Shown here: one piece after another, positions 41,978 through 50,737 of the stretch
How the letters are laid out: each line of letters begins with the position of its first letter
How positions within the stretch are numbered: position 1 is the stretch's first letter
Origin: Myxococcus xanthus
GTDB taxonomy: Bacteria > Myxococcota > Myxococcia > Myxococcales > Myxococcaceae
Reading direction: 5' to 3'
Assembly: GCF_013116825.1 (NCBI RefSeq)
Contig: NZ_JABFNS010000003.1
Coordinates: forward strand, 86,155-150,154
Length of the DNA: 64,000 nt
The notes under the pieces: model-generated
The model's database searches: none
What the model was told of the DNA's origin: nothing
Seen by the model: the letters and a program-made list of their open reading frames with translations, nothing else
Position numbers and translations under genes: made by a program

Positions 41978-42640
41978 TCAGGATGAGAACGGGAGCGGCG
42001 CTCCCTTGAGGAAGACCTCGATGCGCTCCTTGCCCTTGCCAATGTTCTTTCGCTTGAGCTCAATCTCCCCGACCTCACCCGTCCGCTTCAGATGGGTTCC
42101 GCCACAGGGAACGCGCGCGAAACCCTCCACTTCCCAGTAACGAAGTCCGGCGGCCTCGTCGGAGAAGGCGCTGATGATAGGCTGATTCGATGTCACGATA
42201 TGGAGCGCCTGACCGGATATCTCCGGCAAGAGGCTGGCGATGCTCCCTGGATAGACAAAGTCGATACGCGCTTTGTCCTGCGCGATGTGGGCGCCAATCT
42301 TTGGAATTCCTTCCACCCGGCGGGAAACCAGTTCCAGAACCAGCTCCGCGGCGAAATGCAATCGCATGAGCCGGTATCTTCGCTCCCATTCGATTCGGAC
42401 CGTCACCGCCGTGCCTGGCGTCAGACCATGTCCTTCGTCGAGCGCGTAGTCGATGCCGGAGCCCTCCTTGCGAGCCTCGCGTACCCGATGCCCACCAATG
42501 GTCCCCTCATCACTCTCCTGTCCACCGGAGAAGGCATAGAAAATCGTATCCTCCAACGTGACGATGGGGCCTCTCACGTCACGGATACGGGTTTCCAGCT
42601 CCGTCCAGTAGGGCTCTTGCCAGAACAGCTTTCGCGTCAC
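41978..42640 (-). CDS. AlaX-type alanyl-tRNA editing protein
   Basis: 220-residue free-standing editing domain related to the AlaRS C-terminal part; it hydrolyses mischarged Ser- or Gly-tRNA(Ala). Seen: FYAFSGGQESDEGTIG, RLMRLHFAAELVLELV (the zinc HxxxH site is reduced to a single His here), then VPCGGTHLKRTGEVG with the Cys and His ligands. GTG start overlaps the stop of a small upstream fragment (GTGA). The altered first motif (HFAAE for HTAxH) makes full zinc coordination uncertain but is known in the short AlaX-S group. Confidence 0.82.
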   Translation of the reverse strand: MTRKLFWQEPYWTELETRIRDVRGPIVTLEDTIFYAFSGGQESDEGTIGGHRVREARKEGSGIDYALDEGHGLTPGTAVTVRIEWERRYRLMRLHFAAELVLELVSRRVEGIPKIGAHIAQDKARIDFVYPGSIASLLPEISGQALHIVTSNQPIISAFSDEAAGLRYWEVEGFARVPCGGTHLKRTGEVGEIELKRKNIGKGKERIEVFLKGAPLPFSS

Positions 42641-42846
42641 GCGGCGACTCCTTGCCCCGCTTTCCGCTCGAAGTGCTCGCCTCTCAAGACTGCCTCGCGC
42701 ACCTGCGCGTTCGGGGCCTTCCAGAAGCCACCATTGTCCCATTCTTCGCGAGCGAAATCTCGCTCCCCAGCTCCTGCACCGTCCGTGTCTGAATAGAACG
42801 TGAGGTCGCCGGGTACGTAGCTCTCCCGATAGCCCGAACAACGAAT
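42637..42846 (-). pseudogene. Unidentified C-terminal fragment coupled to the AlaX gene
   Basis: About 70 codons that look coding (YRESYVPGDLTFYSDTDGAG, then DFAREEWDNGGFWKAPNAQV) end with a TGA that overlaps the GTG of the AlaX gene, as expected for an upstream operon partner. In front, the reading frame loses coding character and no credible start is seen, so I regard it as the tail of a truncated gene. No family recognised. Confidence 0.4.
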
Positions 42847-43107
42847 CCCATCCCAGGGGCCCCTCCGAGATGTCACTCCACCAGGTCGAGTTCGTCGAGG
42901 CTCCCCTGGCGTCACGGCGTGGCGACACCCCGGGTACGCAGCGTTCGTCAGCGATGAGGGAGCGCTCGGGGCCAGCACGCGTTGCGCTCTCGTTCGGCCT
43001 GAACCACGGAGCGCCCTCACGAGGCGAGCGCATCCGCGGTGATGCCCACCACGTTGGAGTGCGACGCTGCTCCGCCCTCAACCACCGCACACCGAGAGGC
43101 CGTCCGC

Positions 43108-43376
43108 TCAGCGGAAGCGGGCCGGGCGGTTCGGCATGCCGGGGCGCTGAACCGTGCCTTCACACCCCTCGAACCCCAGCCCGGTGCAGTCGACATCGTG
43201 CGAGCACCGGTCGAATCCTGGCACCAGGCAAGGTACCGGTTGGCGATGCACTCGGGGTAGTTGAGGCCGCTGAGGAGCGGATGGGCACAGCTCCCCTCGC
43301 CGTACGAGCAATAGCCGTCCTCGCAGGTTGCCCCGTGCCGGGAGCCGTCGGCCGCGAGGACTCTCTCACTCTTCAA
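43108..43376 (-). pseudogene. Frameshifted Cys-rich secreted-protein remnant
   Basis: Minus-strand frame one gives ATCEDGYCSYGEGSCAHPLL, then SGLNYPECIANRYLAWCQ; the text continues in a second frame as FDRCSHDVDCTGLGFEGCEG and ends at 43108. The Cys spacing is like that of the surface lipoproteins elsewhere in the window. A single frameshift near 43225 and the lack of a signal peptide suggest a decayed gene. Confidence 0.4.
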
Positions 43377-43463
43377 CGGGTCCGAAAATCGGGGGGCCGA
43401 CCACGGGGCCTCGCAAGCTCACGCTTCCCGCGACGCGGGGACACGACGCGCTGCCGTGGGCCT

Positions 43464-45455
43464 TCAGCGACTCGAGGGGGCCACGGGGAAGACGAGGTCG
43501 TCGTGGTCTGTCCAGGCTCCCGGGGCGCAGCTGACCTGGGTGGGATGGGTGCCGAGGATGCCGCGAATCGCCTGGAGCCCTCCCTCTGGCAGCGTGAAGG
43601 TGGTGGATAGCTCCTGTGCTCCTGTCACTTCGAGCGGGAGCCGGGCGACATACGTCCATTGGGGGCTGCGCGCGTCGGGCGCGTGGAAGAGGTCCACCGC
43701 TTCCAGGAAGGGCACGAAGCCGAAGGCGGTCGCGGTGAGTTTCACCGGCTTGCCGGCGGTGAGAGGGCCGCCGTCCTGGCTGGAGACGCGCAGCCCCTCC
43801 AGCGTCGCGGTGATGAGGTAGGTGCCATCGATGCCATCCGCACAGCTCCCACCGAGCGTGTTGGGCGCATGGCGCTCTGGCCCCACGGCGCCCATGCCGC
43901 GCACGAGCACGCCGGTGTCGCACGCGAACGCGAGGGTGGCGCAGCGGGGCGCCTGGAGCGTCGAGTCGAAGTCGGCGATGTCGGGGTTGCGCACCGTCAC
44001 CGTCATGGGCGCGGCGCGCCATGTCTTGAGCGCGGTGTCGTAGGCGCGGACCTCCAGGGTGGCCGGGCCGTTGAGCTCTTCCCGGGTGTCCCAGTCGAAC
44101 TCGAAGGGGTGGGTGTCGTCACTGGCGCGCAGGAGGCCGTTGACCCAGAGGTCCACGCGTCGGACCGCCGCATCGTCCCAGGCGAGCACCCGCACACGTG
44201 AGGTGGCGCGCACGGTGCTCGAGGGGAGGGGCGTTACGACGTGTGCCCAGGGGTGGTGGACGTCCCCCGTCGAGCGGCGGAAGCCCGCCTGGAGCAGCAG
44301 GTCGGGGGAGCCTGGCCCGGCGTTCTTCACGCGGCCCGAGATGGCGGCGCCCGCGAGCGCGTCCATCACCTGGGCTGGGGAGGCGGTGGGGTGGAGCTCC
44401 AGGTAGAGCGTGGCGGCGCCAGCGACGTGAGGGGTGGCCATGGAGGTACCGGAGAAGACCTCGCTTGCCGTGTCGTTGGCGATGCCAGCGGAGCGAATGT
44501 CCTCGCCCGGCGCGTACAGGTCGACGCAGGGGCCGTGATTCGAGAATGACGCGCGGGAGTCCTCCACGTTGGTGGCGCCCACGGTGAGGGCTTCCGCCGC
44601 GCGAGCAGGAGACTCGTCGCACGCGCTGACGCCGTCGTTGCCCGCGGCCACCACGGCGGTGACTCCGGCGGCCACGACGTTGCGGACCGCCTGGTCCAGC
44701 GCCTCCGAGACCTCCAGCCCGATGCTCAGGTTGGCGACCGCGGGGGACTGGTGATGGGCGGCGACCCAGTCGATGCCGGCGATGATGCCCGACAGGGGGC
44801 CTTCTCCGTCACAGTTCAGGATGCGCACGGGATGCAGCGTCACGGCCCGGGCCACGCCCCAGGTCGTGCCACCGAGGATGCCCGCGACGTGGGTGCCGTG
44901 CCCGTCGCAGTCCTCCGCGCCACCGTCGGGGTCCACCGCGTCGAAGCCCTCGCCCAGGCGTCCCTGGAACTCGGCATGCGTGGAGCGGATGCCTGTGTCG
45001 AGCACGTACGCGTGGACACCCGCGCCGCTCAGCGCCGGGCGATAGAGACCATCCAGGGGCAGGTCCTCCTGGTCCACGCGGTCCAGGCCCCACGCCACCG
45101 TCTCCGCCGTGACGAGCGGGCGCACCCATGCATCCTGCTCGATGAAGGCCACGCGCTCGTCGGCGCGCAGCGCCTCCAAGCGCGCGTCGTCCAGCTCCGC
45201 CGAGAAGCCCTGGAGCGCATGCTCATAGGTGTGGAGCACCTTCGCGCCATGCGTCTTGGCGAGGTTCGATACGTGCTCCCGCGTCTTCTGGGGCCCCTGG
45301 GATGCGGAGCGGGTCTCCGGGCGGAGCACGACGATGTATCGGTTCGGAATGGGGCGCTGGCGCGGGGCCGTATGGGCGAGTGGAGCGGGCGGTTCGGTGC
45401 AACTGGTAGTGATGGTGAGCAGACACAGAAGCGGGACGAGATGGAGTTTCCACAT
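43464..45455 (-). CDS. Subtilisin-like S8 serine peptidase, lipoprotein
   Basis: 663 residues. Signal peptide with Cys19 (TITTSC) as probable lipid site; I9-type propeptide about 38-110 (RYIVVLRPE, HALQGFSAEL, VAFIEQD); catalytic Asp153 in VLDTGI, His186 in GHGTHVAG and Ser338 in GTSMATPHVAG, so the proteinase-K-like triad is complete. Residues about 395-500 form an Ig-like domain (VRRVDLWVNG) and the C-terminal 150 residues a second beta-sandwich with a Cys pair. It should be an exported endopeptidase for protein digestion. A perfect 8-bp hairpin lies at 45476-45496 just before the start. Confidence 0.92.
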   Translation of the reverse strand: MWKLHLVPLLCLLTITTSCTEPPAPLAHTAPRQRPIPNRYIVVLRPETRSASQGPQKTREHVSNLAKTHGAKVLHTYEHALQGFSAELDDARLEALRADERVAFIEQDAWVRPLVTAETVAWGLDRVDQEDLPLDGLYRPALSGAGVHAYVLDTGIRSTHAEFQGRLGEGFDAVDPDGGAEDCDGHGTHVAGILGGTTWGVARAVTLHPVRILNCDGEGPLSGIIAGIDWVAAHHQSPAVANLSIGLEVSEALDQAVRNVVAAGVTAVVAAGNDGVSACDESPARAAEALTVGATNVEDSRASFSNHGPCVDLYAPGEDIRSAGIANDTASEVFSGTSMATPHVAGAATLYLELHPTASPAQVMDALAGAAISGRVKNAGPGSPDLLLQAGFRRSTGDVHHPWAHVVTPLPSSTVRATSRVRVLAWDDAAVRRVDLWVNGLLRASDDTHPFEFDWDTREELNGPATLEVRAYDTALKTWRAAPMTVTVRNPDIADFDSTLQAPRCATLAFACDTGVLVRGMGAVGPERHAPNTLGGSCADGIDGTYLITATLEGLRVSSQDGGPLTAGKPVKLTATAFGFVPFLEAVDLFHAPDARSPQWTYVARLPLEVTGAQELSTTFTLPEGGLQAIRGILGTHPTQVSCAPGAWTDHDDLVFPVAPSSR

Positions 45456-45790
45456 GGGGCGTGGGCCTGAGGTGGGACGCCTCTCGCGGAGGCGTCATGC
45501 CTGTGCGAGAGCGGCGTCATCGTGCGCCTGGTTGGACGCCACGGGGGTCGGGATTGATCAATCCGGAGGGCCACTTTCTTCTGGTCTCTGCGCATTCCCG
45601 TGAGGACCACCGCCGTTCCCCCATCGTTCGACGTGTCTTCTCGAGCGTGAGCGAGGCGCGCGGTCATCACCCTGCCTGGGCGGCTGATGTGCCGGACGGG
45701 GCTGGAGGTCCAGGTCGGGGCCCCCGGCTGCAGGGCCCACTGCTCGACGAATGGCAGCGAACACAGGCGGAAGCAGGCCGGCGGTAGAGA
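45456..45790. other. Intergenic region with hairpin GACGCCTC/GAGGCGTC
   Basis: No gene recognised. A perfect 8-bp inverted repeat with a 5-base loop lies at 45476-45496, 20-40 bp upstream of the peptidase start, and may be an operator or a leader hairpin. The rest shows no coding signature. Confidence 0.35.
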
Positions 45791-46066
45791 CCTGAGGGAT
45801 CCCCTCATTTAGCGAGTTGAGCAGCTGGCGCTCGGTAGGCCGCTGCATGCGAAGGCGATGGCGCACGGGCAGAGACTCGGGCCACCATGACGTTGCGCAA
45901 TGGCCATCGACGAGGAGCAGGTCCGAGAGTTTCTCACTGCGGTGTTCGAGGACGACCTGCAAGTCAAACGCATCATCTCCCTCGCGCACGCGACACTGCC
46001 GCGAGAGCATGCTGTCTTTCAGCAAGCCTTCGGGTTCATCTGATTCAGATGAGGGGATACCTCAGG
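45791..46066 (+). mobile_element. 276-bp MITE-like derivative with 18-bp terminal inverted repeats
   Basis: CCTGAGGGATCCCCTCAT at 45791-45808 is repeated inverted at 46049-46066 with one mismatch. Inside, an open frame from ATG 45901 encodes MAIDEEQVREFLTAVFEDDL then QVKRIISLAHATL, which is the N-terminus of myxobacterial IS4-type transposases, joined by an apparent deletion to EHAVFQQAFGFI and a stop. It looks like an internally deleted, non-autonomous copy. No target duplication is obvious at the ends. Confidence 0.6.
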
Positions 46067-46189
46067 GCTTCCACCCCAGGGCGAAGGCTGTCGCGGCGCT
46101 CGTCGTCTTGTGCTGATGCCCCGCTCCTGTGACACCGGCATGACGTTCACCGCGTCGCTCGCGGAGGTGCGCCCCCCTGATGCGCGTGG

Positions 46190-46939
46190 TCAGTGGCGCC
46201 GTCTGTTCGAGTCGAACGCGCCACCGTAGACAAGCCGCTTGGCTGGCAGGTCGAACACATCCCGACGGGCACCTCGGGCTTTCGGGTCTTGTTCATTCTC
46301 AGTGACAGGTAGCCCTGGATTTCGCACGGATTTGCTCTTCAGAGGTAACGTGCGCCCGATCACGACTCGGCGGCCCGCTCGAACGACATTCGGGGTTGCA
46401 CGGGTGGGGGGCGTCTCGACTGGGAACGTCCCGTGTGCTTTGAACATGTGCTTCTGCATGCCCTTTTTGCTGACGGGAACGCCACACTTGGGACACCGTC
46501 GTGGTCGCCGCTTCTGGGCGCGGGCGGAAAGAGGCCCTTGACGTTGGACTGGTAGATTCGAAACAGGACGCTTCGAACAGTCTCGAGTGTGCTCGCGAAG
46601 CCTAGAGCGCAGCATTTGTTCGGAGCACCAGCGACATCTTTCGTAGAGAAATGTTCTTGGGCAAGCCTTGAGATGGATGGTGAAGGCTTTCTTCGTCATC
46701 AGTGCCCGACAACCTGGGCACTGAATCTTGGGGCCTTCGAAAGGCTTCCGAGTCAATGAGGTCGCGTCAGTCGGAGGCGGTGTACGGGCAACGGCGCTCT
46801 TTGGCCTCTTCGTCTTTCCTGTCTCTTGAGGCCAGCCCCGAGCGAATGACGGCGCCGGCTGCGGCGGTTCAGCAAATACACCCTTTCCTCCGCAGAAGTA
46901 GCAGGCTTCATTGCTTCCGCCGCATGGGCAAGGCTTCAT
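46190..46939 (-). CDS. Bacterial zinc-finger-like protein with three C2H2/C2HC motifs
   Basis: 249 residues. The N-terminus MKPCPCGGSNEACYFCGGKG is a DnaJ-like Cys cluster. Three finger-like units follow: CPGCRALMTKKAFTIHLKAC, then CRWCSEQMLRSRLREHTRDC, and CPKCGVPVSKKGMQKHMFKAH. The protein is strongly basic, so nucleic-acid binding is likely. The -10-like TATAAT lies about 20 bases before the start on the minus strand, and GGGGG precedes the ATG. Codon use is less GC-biased than in neighbours, fitting acquisition by transfer. No bacterial family is recognised with confidence; Ros-like regulators have only one finger. Confidence 0.65.
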   Translation of the reverse strand: MKPCPCGGSNEACYFCGGKGVFAEPPQPAPSFARGWPQETGKTKRPKSAVARTPPPTDATSLTRKPFEGPKIQCPGCRALMTKKAFTIHLKACPRTFLYERCRWCSEQMLRSRLREHTRDCSKRPVSNLPVQRQGPLSARAQKRRPRRCPKCGVPVSKKGMQKHMFKAHGTFPVETPPTRATPNVVRAGRRVVIGRTLPLKSKSVRNPGLPVTENEQDPKARGARRDVFDLPAKRLVYGGAFDSNRRRH

Positions 46940-47156
46940 GCGCACCCCCGCATGAAATTATAGCATAGGACTCTGTGCTTCACTCCACACCAACGGTTCG
47001 AGAGCGAACGTTTGTGCAGACTGGGGCGCGCCACATTTCGCTCCGGCGCTGACTTCCAAGCCTGATGCGGCACTGCGAGGGGTGGGTGCTACGCAACCCG
47101 CCAGTGGTTGTCGATGACTCCGTGTCCCTGCGTAGTTTCACTGATATGGAGTTCCC

Positions 47157-47360
47157 ATGTTCTTCGGCCGTTCCAGCGAGAATCCGACTTTTATTCCGCA
47201 CGACCAGATTTCGACGGCGGTTCAGGACCTCATCAAAGAGACCGACCGAGAGCTCGTCCTGGTCACCCCTTACTTCAAGCCCTGGAATCACTTGCAGACT
47301 GCGATTCGCGCTCCGGAACCTGTTAACGCGGATGAGACAGTGAGTTCGAGAAATTACTGA
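47157..47360 (+). pseudogene. Truncated phospholipase D-like protein, N-terminus
   Basis: From ATG 47157 (GGAG 7 bases upstream) the frame gives MFFGRSSENPTFIPHDQIST and TDRELVLVTPYFKPWNHLQT, the start of PLD-like/cardiolipin-synthase-type proteins, then stops within 70 residues. The coding match ends about where an IS3-type fragment begins on the other strand, so insertion or deletion truncated it. Confidence 0.55.
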
Positions 47361-47542
47361 GCAGCATCCAGTGGGGCGGAGAGCCGCGCGGGGTCGTTTA
47401 TCCAGACGGCGGTAGGCGGGGCCTTCGGCACGGGAGCACCGCGAGGGAAGCGCGCAGGGTGAGCGGCGTGGGCAGCGGCGAGCACCGTAGCGCGGGCCGC
47501 GAGGCGCGCGGCGGTCAGGCCGTGGCACTCATCGTCGCGCAT
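47354..47542 (-). mobile_element. IS3-type transposase C-terminal fragment
   Basis: ARATVLAAAHAAHPARFPRG followed by PKAPPTAVWINDP is the conserved tail of IS3-family integrase-core transposases. Nothing of the catalytic core is visible upstream. The 180 bases beyond it (47543-47722) hold an unidentified degraded frame (VDLAEVGVMAYCLLGSS). Confidence 0.6.
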
Positions 47543-47766
47543 GTCCTTGACGTGGACCTCGCCGAGGTCGGGGTGATGGCATACTGCCTCCTGGGCAGCT
47601 CGGCGGTGAGCGCGTTGGTGGGCCGCCAGCGCATCGAGATGAGGCCCGCGGGCATCCGGGTGTACCCAAGAACGAGGACAAGGGCCTCGGGTTCGTCACT
47701 GCAGTGGATGACTGAGGGCTGAGCGTGTCGATGCACATTCGGATTCGTGGCCCGCACGGAGACCCC

Positions 47767-48186
47767 ATGAAGCACGTTCTGCTGCCCCTGCTCTGCATCC
47801 TCCCGGCATGCGCCCTGTTCCAGAAGCCGCCGCGCCCGGTCCACGCCCCGCCGGAAGAGGCTGCCTCCGTCGAAATCCCGCTCGCGTTTCCGACTGAGGG
47901 ACGGCAGGTCATCAACGGCACCACCCTGCGCGCTATCCAGCTCGCCATGGAGGACTACCTTCCATGGGACCGGAAGCTGCCCAGCGATGCCACGCCGCTC
48001 TACGAGTGCCTCAACCGCCGCGAGTCATACGTGGTCGCCGCGGCACCTGCCTCGCCGGGCGTCGTGCTCGTCAGCATCATCCCGAACCCGGATGCATGCG
48101 ACATCGCCACGGCCCCCATCCTGGACGTGGGCGCCACCTATGCGGTTGATGTGAACGGCTGGCGCATCCTCACGGTTCAGGAGTAG
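47767..48186 (+). CDS. Small lipoprotein
   Basis: 139 residues. Signal peptide MKHVLLPLLCILPACALFQ with lipobox LPAC (Cys15). The mature part PLAFPTEGRQVINGTTLRAI, MEDYLPWD and YECLNRRESYVVAA has two Cys and mixed alpha/beta character. ATG 47767 chosen because the 14 preceding codons spoil the signal peptide. Function unknown; similar short lipoproteins occur beside type VI and toxin loci of myxobacteria, a loose analogy only. Confidence 0.7.
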   Translation: MKHVLLPLLCILPACALFQKPPRPVHAPPEEAASVEIPLAFPTEGRQVINGTTLRAIQLAMEDYLPWDRKLPSDATPLYECLNRRESYVVAAAPASPGVVLVSIIPNPDACDIATAPILDVGATYAVDVNGWRILTVQE

Positions 48187-48276
48187 TCGCCGCCGGGCCA
48201 TGCCGGCATCCCCGGTGGGGCAGCTGCGTGCAGCAGCACCTCGTAGTCCGGAGCGTAGGAGGCCGCGCAGTCGCCC

Positions 48277-48645
48277 ATGCCCCTGCGGCTCTTCCACCAA
48301 ATCAGCGCCCTCTTGATGCGCAAGTGGGCCGGCGTGGCGTCGTGGAAGTCCGGCCTGGGCCGCCAGGTCCCCGAGGCCATGGAGTGCCTACGCGACGGCT
48401 TTGCCGCAGCCACCTGCTTCTTCTCTTTCCCAAAGGCCCACTGGAAGCGGCTTCTCAGCACCAACGACCTCGAATGCCTCCGTGGCGAAGTGAAGCGCCG
48501 GATCCGCTCGGTGGGGGCCTTCCCTGACCGCGCCAGCGCCCTGCGCCTCATCACAGCCTTCGCCCTCGAAGTCACTGGCACCTGGGATGACCGCCGCTAC
48601 CTCGACATGGCCCTGCTGACTTCAAACCCAGACATCGCTGAATGA
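48277..48645 (+). mobile_element. IS256-type (mutator) transposase C-terminal fragment
   Basis: FPKAHWKRLLSTNDLECLRG, EVKRRIRSVGAFPDRASALR and WDDRRYLDMALL form the well-known C-terminus of IS256-family transposases, ending in a normal stop at 48645. The first 25 codons of the frame do not match the family, so the true junction is near 48355. The catalytic N-terminal part is missing. Confidence 0.7.
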
Positions 48646-48701
48646 GGCGTCCAAGGAGCCTTCCTCCCCGCAACCCCCTCCGAACCAACTACACACGACC
48701 T

Positions 48702-48871
48702 CGCGGCGGCGCTGGAGTTGGGGGGGTACCATCACCGGGGAGCATGGCGTGGGGGCGCTGAAGCAGGGGTTCCTGGACCGGCAGCCTGGGGAGGAGGGGC
48801 TGCGGCTGCACCGCCGCATCAAGGGCGCCATGGATCCGTTGGGCATCCTCAATCCGGGCAAGGTCCTCTGA
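48702..48871 (+). pseudogene. FAD-linked oxidase C-terminal fragment
   Basis: GTITGEHGVGALKQGFLDRQ and AMDPLGILNPGKVL are the C-terminus of GlcD/D-lactate-dehydrogenase-type FAD-linked oxidases. Just upstream AALEL is in another frame because a run of seven G (48720-48726) holds one base too many. Only 55 residues of about 470 remain. Confidence 0.65.
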
Positions 48872-48877
48872 AATTCA

Positions 48878-48959
48878 GCCGATAATGCGGCGCCTCGCAG
48901 GCGGCCCCCGGAGCGGAAGAACACAGTTGTTCCGCTGACTTGCGAGGCCCGCCGATAAT
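48878..48959. repeat. 64-bp nested-hairpin mini-element flanked by GCCGATAAT direct repeats
   Basis: GCCGATAAT occurs at 48878-48886 and 48951-48959. Between them the outer arms CCTCGCA (48893-48899) and TGCGAGG (48941-48947) and the inner arms AGCGGAA (48912-48918) and TTCCGCT (48930-48936) form a nested stem-loop. It could be a tiny transposed repeat with a 9-bp target duplication, or a terminator of the upstream fragment. Confidence 0.45.
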
Positions 48960-49058
48960 CTTCACGGGGCGATGTCGAGACCTCGCGCGTGGCTCCGACA
49001 TTCCAATGAACGCGCACCCAATGCCGGGGCGCGGAGGCCCAGAGAAGAGAGAGCCACC

Positions 49059-49460
49059 ATGAAGATGAAGTACATGCTGATGATGAACACCCCGAGCGGC
49101 GGTCCGTACCAGGTGATGAGCTGGCCGAAGAAGGACCTCCAGGCGCACATCGCGTTCATGGCGGGCTTCGCGGCGAAGCTCGGGGAGACGGGGGAGCTGG
49201 TGGCGGCCGAGGGGCTGGCGGGGCCGGACCAGGCCAGGCGGGTGCGCGCGGGCGCGGACGGCAAGCCCATCACCGATGGCGTGTTCCCGGAGTCGAAGGA
49301 GTTCCTCGCGGGCTACTGGATTATCGAAGTGGACAGCCCGGAGCGGGCCTACGCCATCGCCGCGGAGGCCTCGGCGGCGCCTGGGCTCGGCGGCAAGCCG
49401 ATGAACATGCCCATCGAGGTCCGCCAGGTGATGAGCGGTCCTCCGCCCGACCTGATGTGA
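49059..49460 (+). CDS. YCII-related (DGPF) protein
   Basis: 133 residues with the YCII/DGPF fold: MKYMLMMNTPSGG, HIAFMAGFAAKLGETGELVA, VFPESKEFLAGYWIIEVDSP and MPIEVRQVM at the C-terminus. Such proteins are partners of ECF42-type sigma factors; their biochemical role is unclear. AGAGAAGAGAGAG precedes the ATG. Its stop overlaps the sigma-factor start (TGATG), so the two are coupled. Confidence 0.88.
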   Translation: MKMKYMLMMNTPSGGPYQVMSWPKKDLQAHIAFMAGFAAKLGETGELVAAEGLAGPDQARRVRAGADGKPITDGVFPESKEFLAGYWIIEVDSPERAYAIAAEASAAPGLGGKPMNMPIEVRQVMSGPPPDLM

Positions 49461-50719
49461 TGACGGAGTCGAGAGACATTCGCATCGAGCGCCTGTTGCG
49501 CGAGCACGCGCCGCGGGTGCTCGGCGCGGTCATCCGGCGGTTTCGGGACTTCGGAGCCTCGGAGGACGCGGTGCAGGAAGCGCTGCTCGCGGCGGCCTTG
49601 CAGTGGCCTCGCGAGGGCGTGCCGGACGACCCGCGCGCCTGGCTGATTCAGGTCGCCTCGCGGCGAATCACGGACCACGTGCGCGCGGAGACCGCGCGCC
49701 GTCACCGTGAGGCGCTGGTGGTCAGCCTGGTGCCGCCGGAGCTCCAGCTCGTGATGTCCCTGGATGGCGACGAGCTGGCGGGCCGGGATGATGCGCTCGT
49801 GCTGCTGTTCATGTGCTGTCACCCGGCGCTGTCCACGGCGTCGGCCATCGCGCTGACCTTGCGCGCGGTGGGCGGTTTGACGACGGCGGAAATCGCCAAG
49901 GCCTTCCTCGTGCCCGAGGCGACCATGGCCCAGCGCATCAGCCGGGCCAAGCAGAGCATCAAGAGCTCCGGGGTGCCGTTCCAGAAGCCCACGCCGGAGG
50001 AGCGCGCGCAGCGGCTGGGCGCGGTGCTGCACGTGCTCTACCTCATCTTCAACGAGGGCTACACGGCCACCTCGGGGCCGGAGTTGCACCGCACGGACCT
50101 GTCGGGCGAGGCGATTCGGCTGACGCGGATGTTGCACACGCTGCTGCCGGAGGACGGCGAGGTGGCGGGGCTGTTGGCGCTGATGCTGCTCACGGACGCG
50201 CGGAGGGCGGCGAGGACGGGGCCCGCGGGTGAGCTGATTCCGCTCGACGCGCAGGACCGGAGCCTGTGGGACGCGGGGATGATTGCGGAGGGCATCGCGC
50301 TCATCTCCGCGACGCTGTCGCGGGGCTCGGTGGGGATGTACCAGGTGCAGGCGGCCATCGCGGCGGTGCATGACGAGGCGTCGCGCGCGGAGGACACGGA
50401 CTGGCCGCAGGTGCTGGCGCTCTACGAAGTGCTGATGGGGCTGATGGACAACCCGATGGTGGCGCTCAACCACGCCATCGCGACGGCGATGGTGCACGGG
50501 CCGCGGGCGGGGCTGTCGCTGCTGGAGGGGCTGGCCAGGGAGGGCCGGCTGGAGGGGAGCCACCGGCTCGACGCGGTGCGCGCGCACCTGCTGGAGCGCG
50601 CGGGGAAGACGGGCGCGGCGGTGGTCCACTACCGGAAGGCAGCCGAGCGCACCACGAGCCTGCCCGAGCGCGACTACCTGCTGACCCAGGCCGCGCGGCT
50701 GAGCGACGACATGGCGTAG
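49460..50719 (+). CDS. ECF sigma factor of the DGPF-linked (ECF42) type
   Basis: 419 residues. An N-terminal sigma-70 region 2 (FGASEDAVQEALLAAALQWP, about 35-55) and region 4 (GGLTTAEIAKAFLVPEATMA, about 135-155) are followed by a roughly 230-residue extension (RLGAVLHVLYLIFNEGYTAT, DUF6596-like, then TPR-like helices such as LPERDYLLTQAARL). No membrane anti-sigma factor gene follows, as usual for this group in which the C-terminal extension and DGPF partner replace it. It probably directs RNA polymerase to its own operon. The ATG overlaps the YCII stop; a GTG one codon earlier is possible. Confidence 0.92.
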   Translation: MTESRDIRIERLLREHAPRVLGAVIRRFRDFGASEDAVQEALLAAALQWPREGVPDDPRAWLIQVASRRITDHVRAETARRHREALVVSLVPPELQLVMSLDGDELAGRDDALVLLFMCCHPALSTASAIALTLRAVGGLTTAEIAKAFLVPEATMAQRISRAKQSIKSSGVPFQKPTPEERAQRLGAVLHVLYLIFNEGYTATSGPELHRTDLSGEAIRLTRMLHTLLPEDGEVAGLLALMLLTDARRAARTGPAGELIPLDAQDRSLWDAGMIAEGIALISATLSRGSVGMYQVQAAIAAVHDEASRAEDTDWPQVLALYEVLMGLMDNPMVALNHAIATAMVHGPRAGLSLLEGLAREGRLEGSHRLDAVRAHLLERAGKTGAAVVHYRKAAERTTSLPERDYLLTQAARLSDDMA

Positions 50720-50737
50720 GCCCCCGAGCGCCGCGCG

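Noticed and set aside
45461..45787. Plus-strand frame of 108 codons upstream of the MITE-like element
   Set aside because: No start signal or recognisable family; composition resembles non-coding GC-rich DNA.
46195..46225. GTTCGAGTCGAAC near 46206 considered as a tRNA T-arm
   Set aside because: No acceptor or anticodon stem could be drawn around it and it lies inside the zinc-finger gene.
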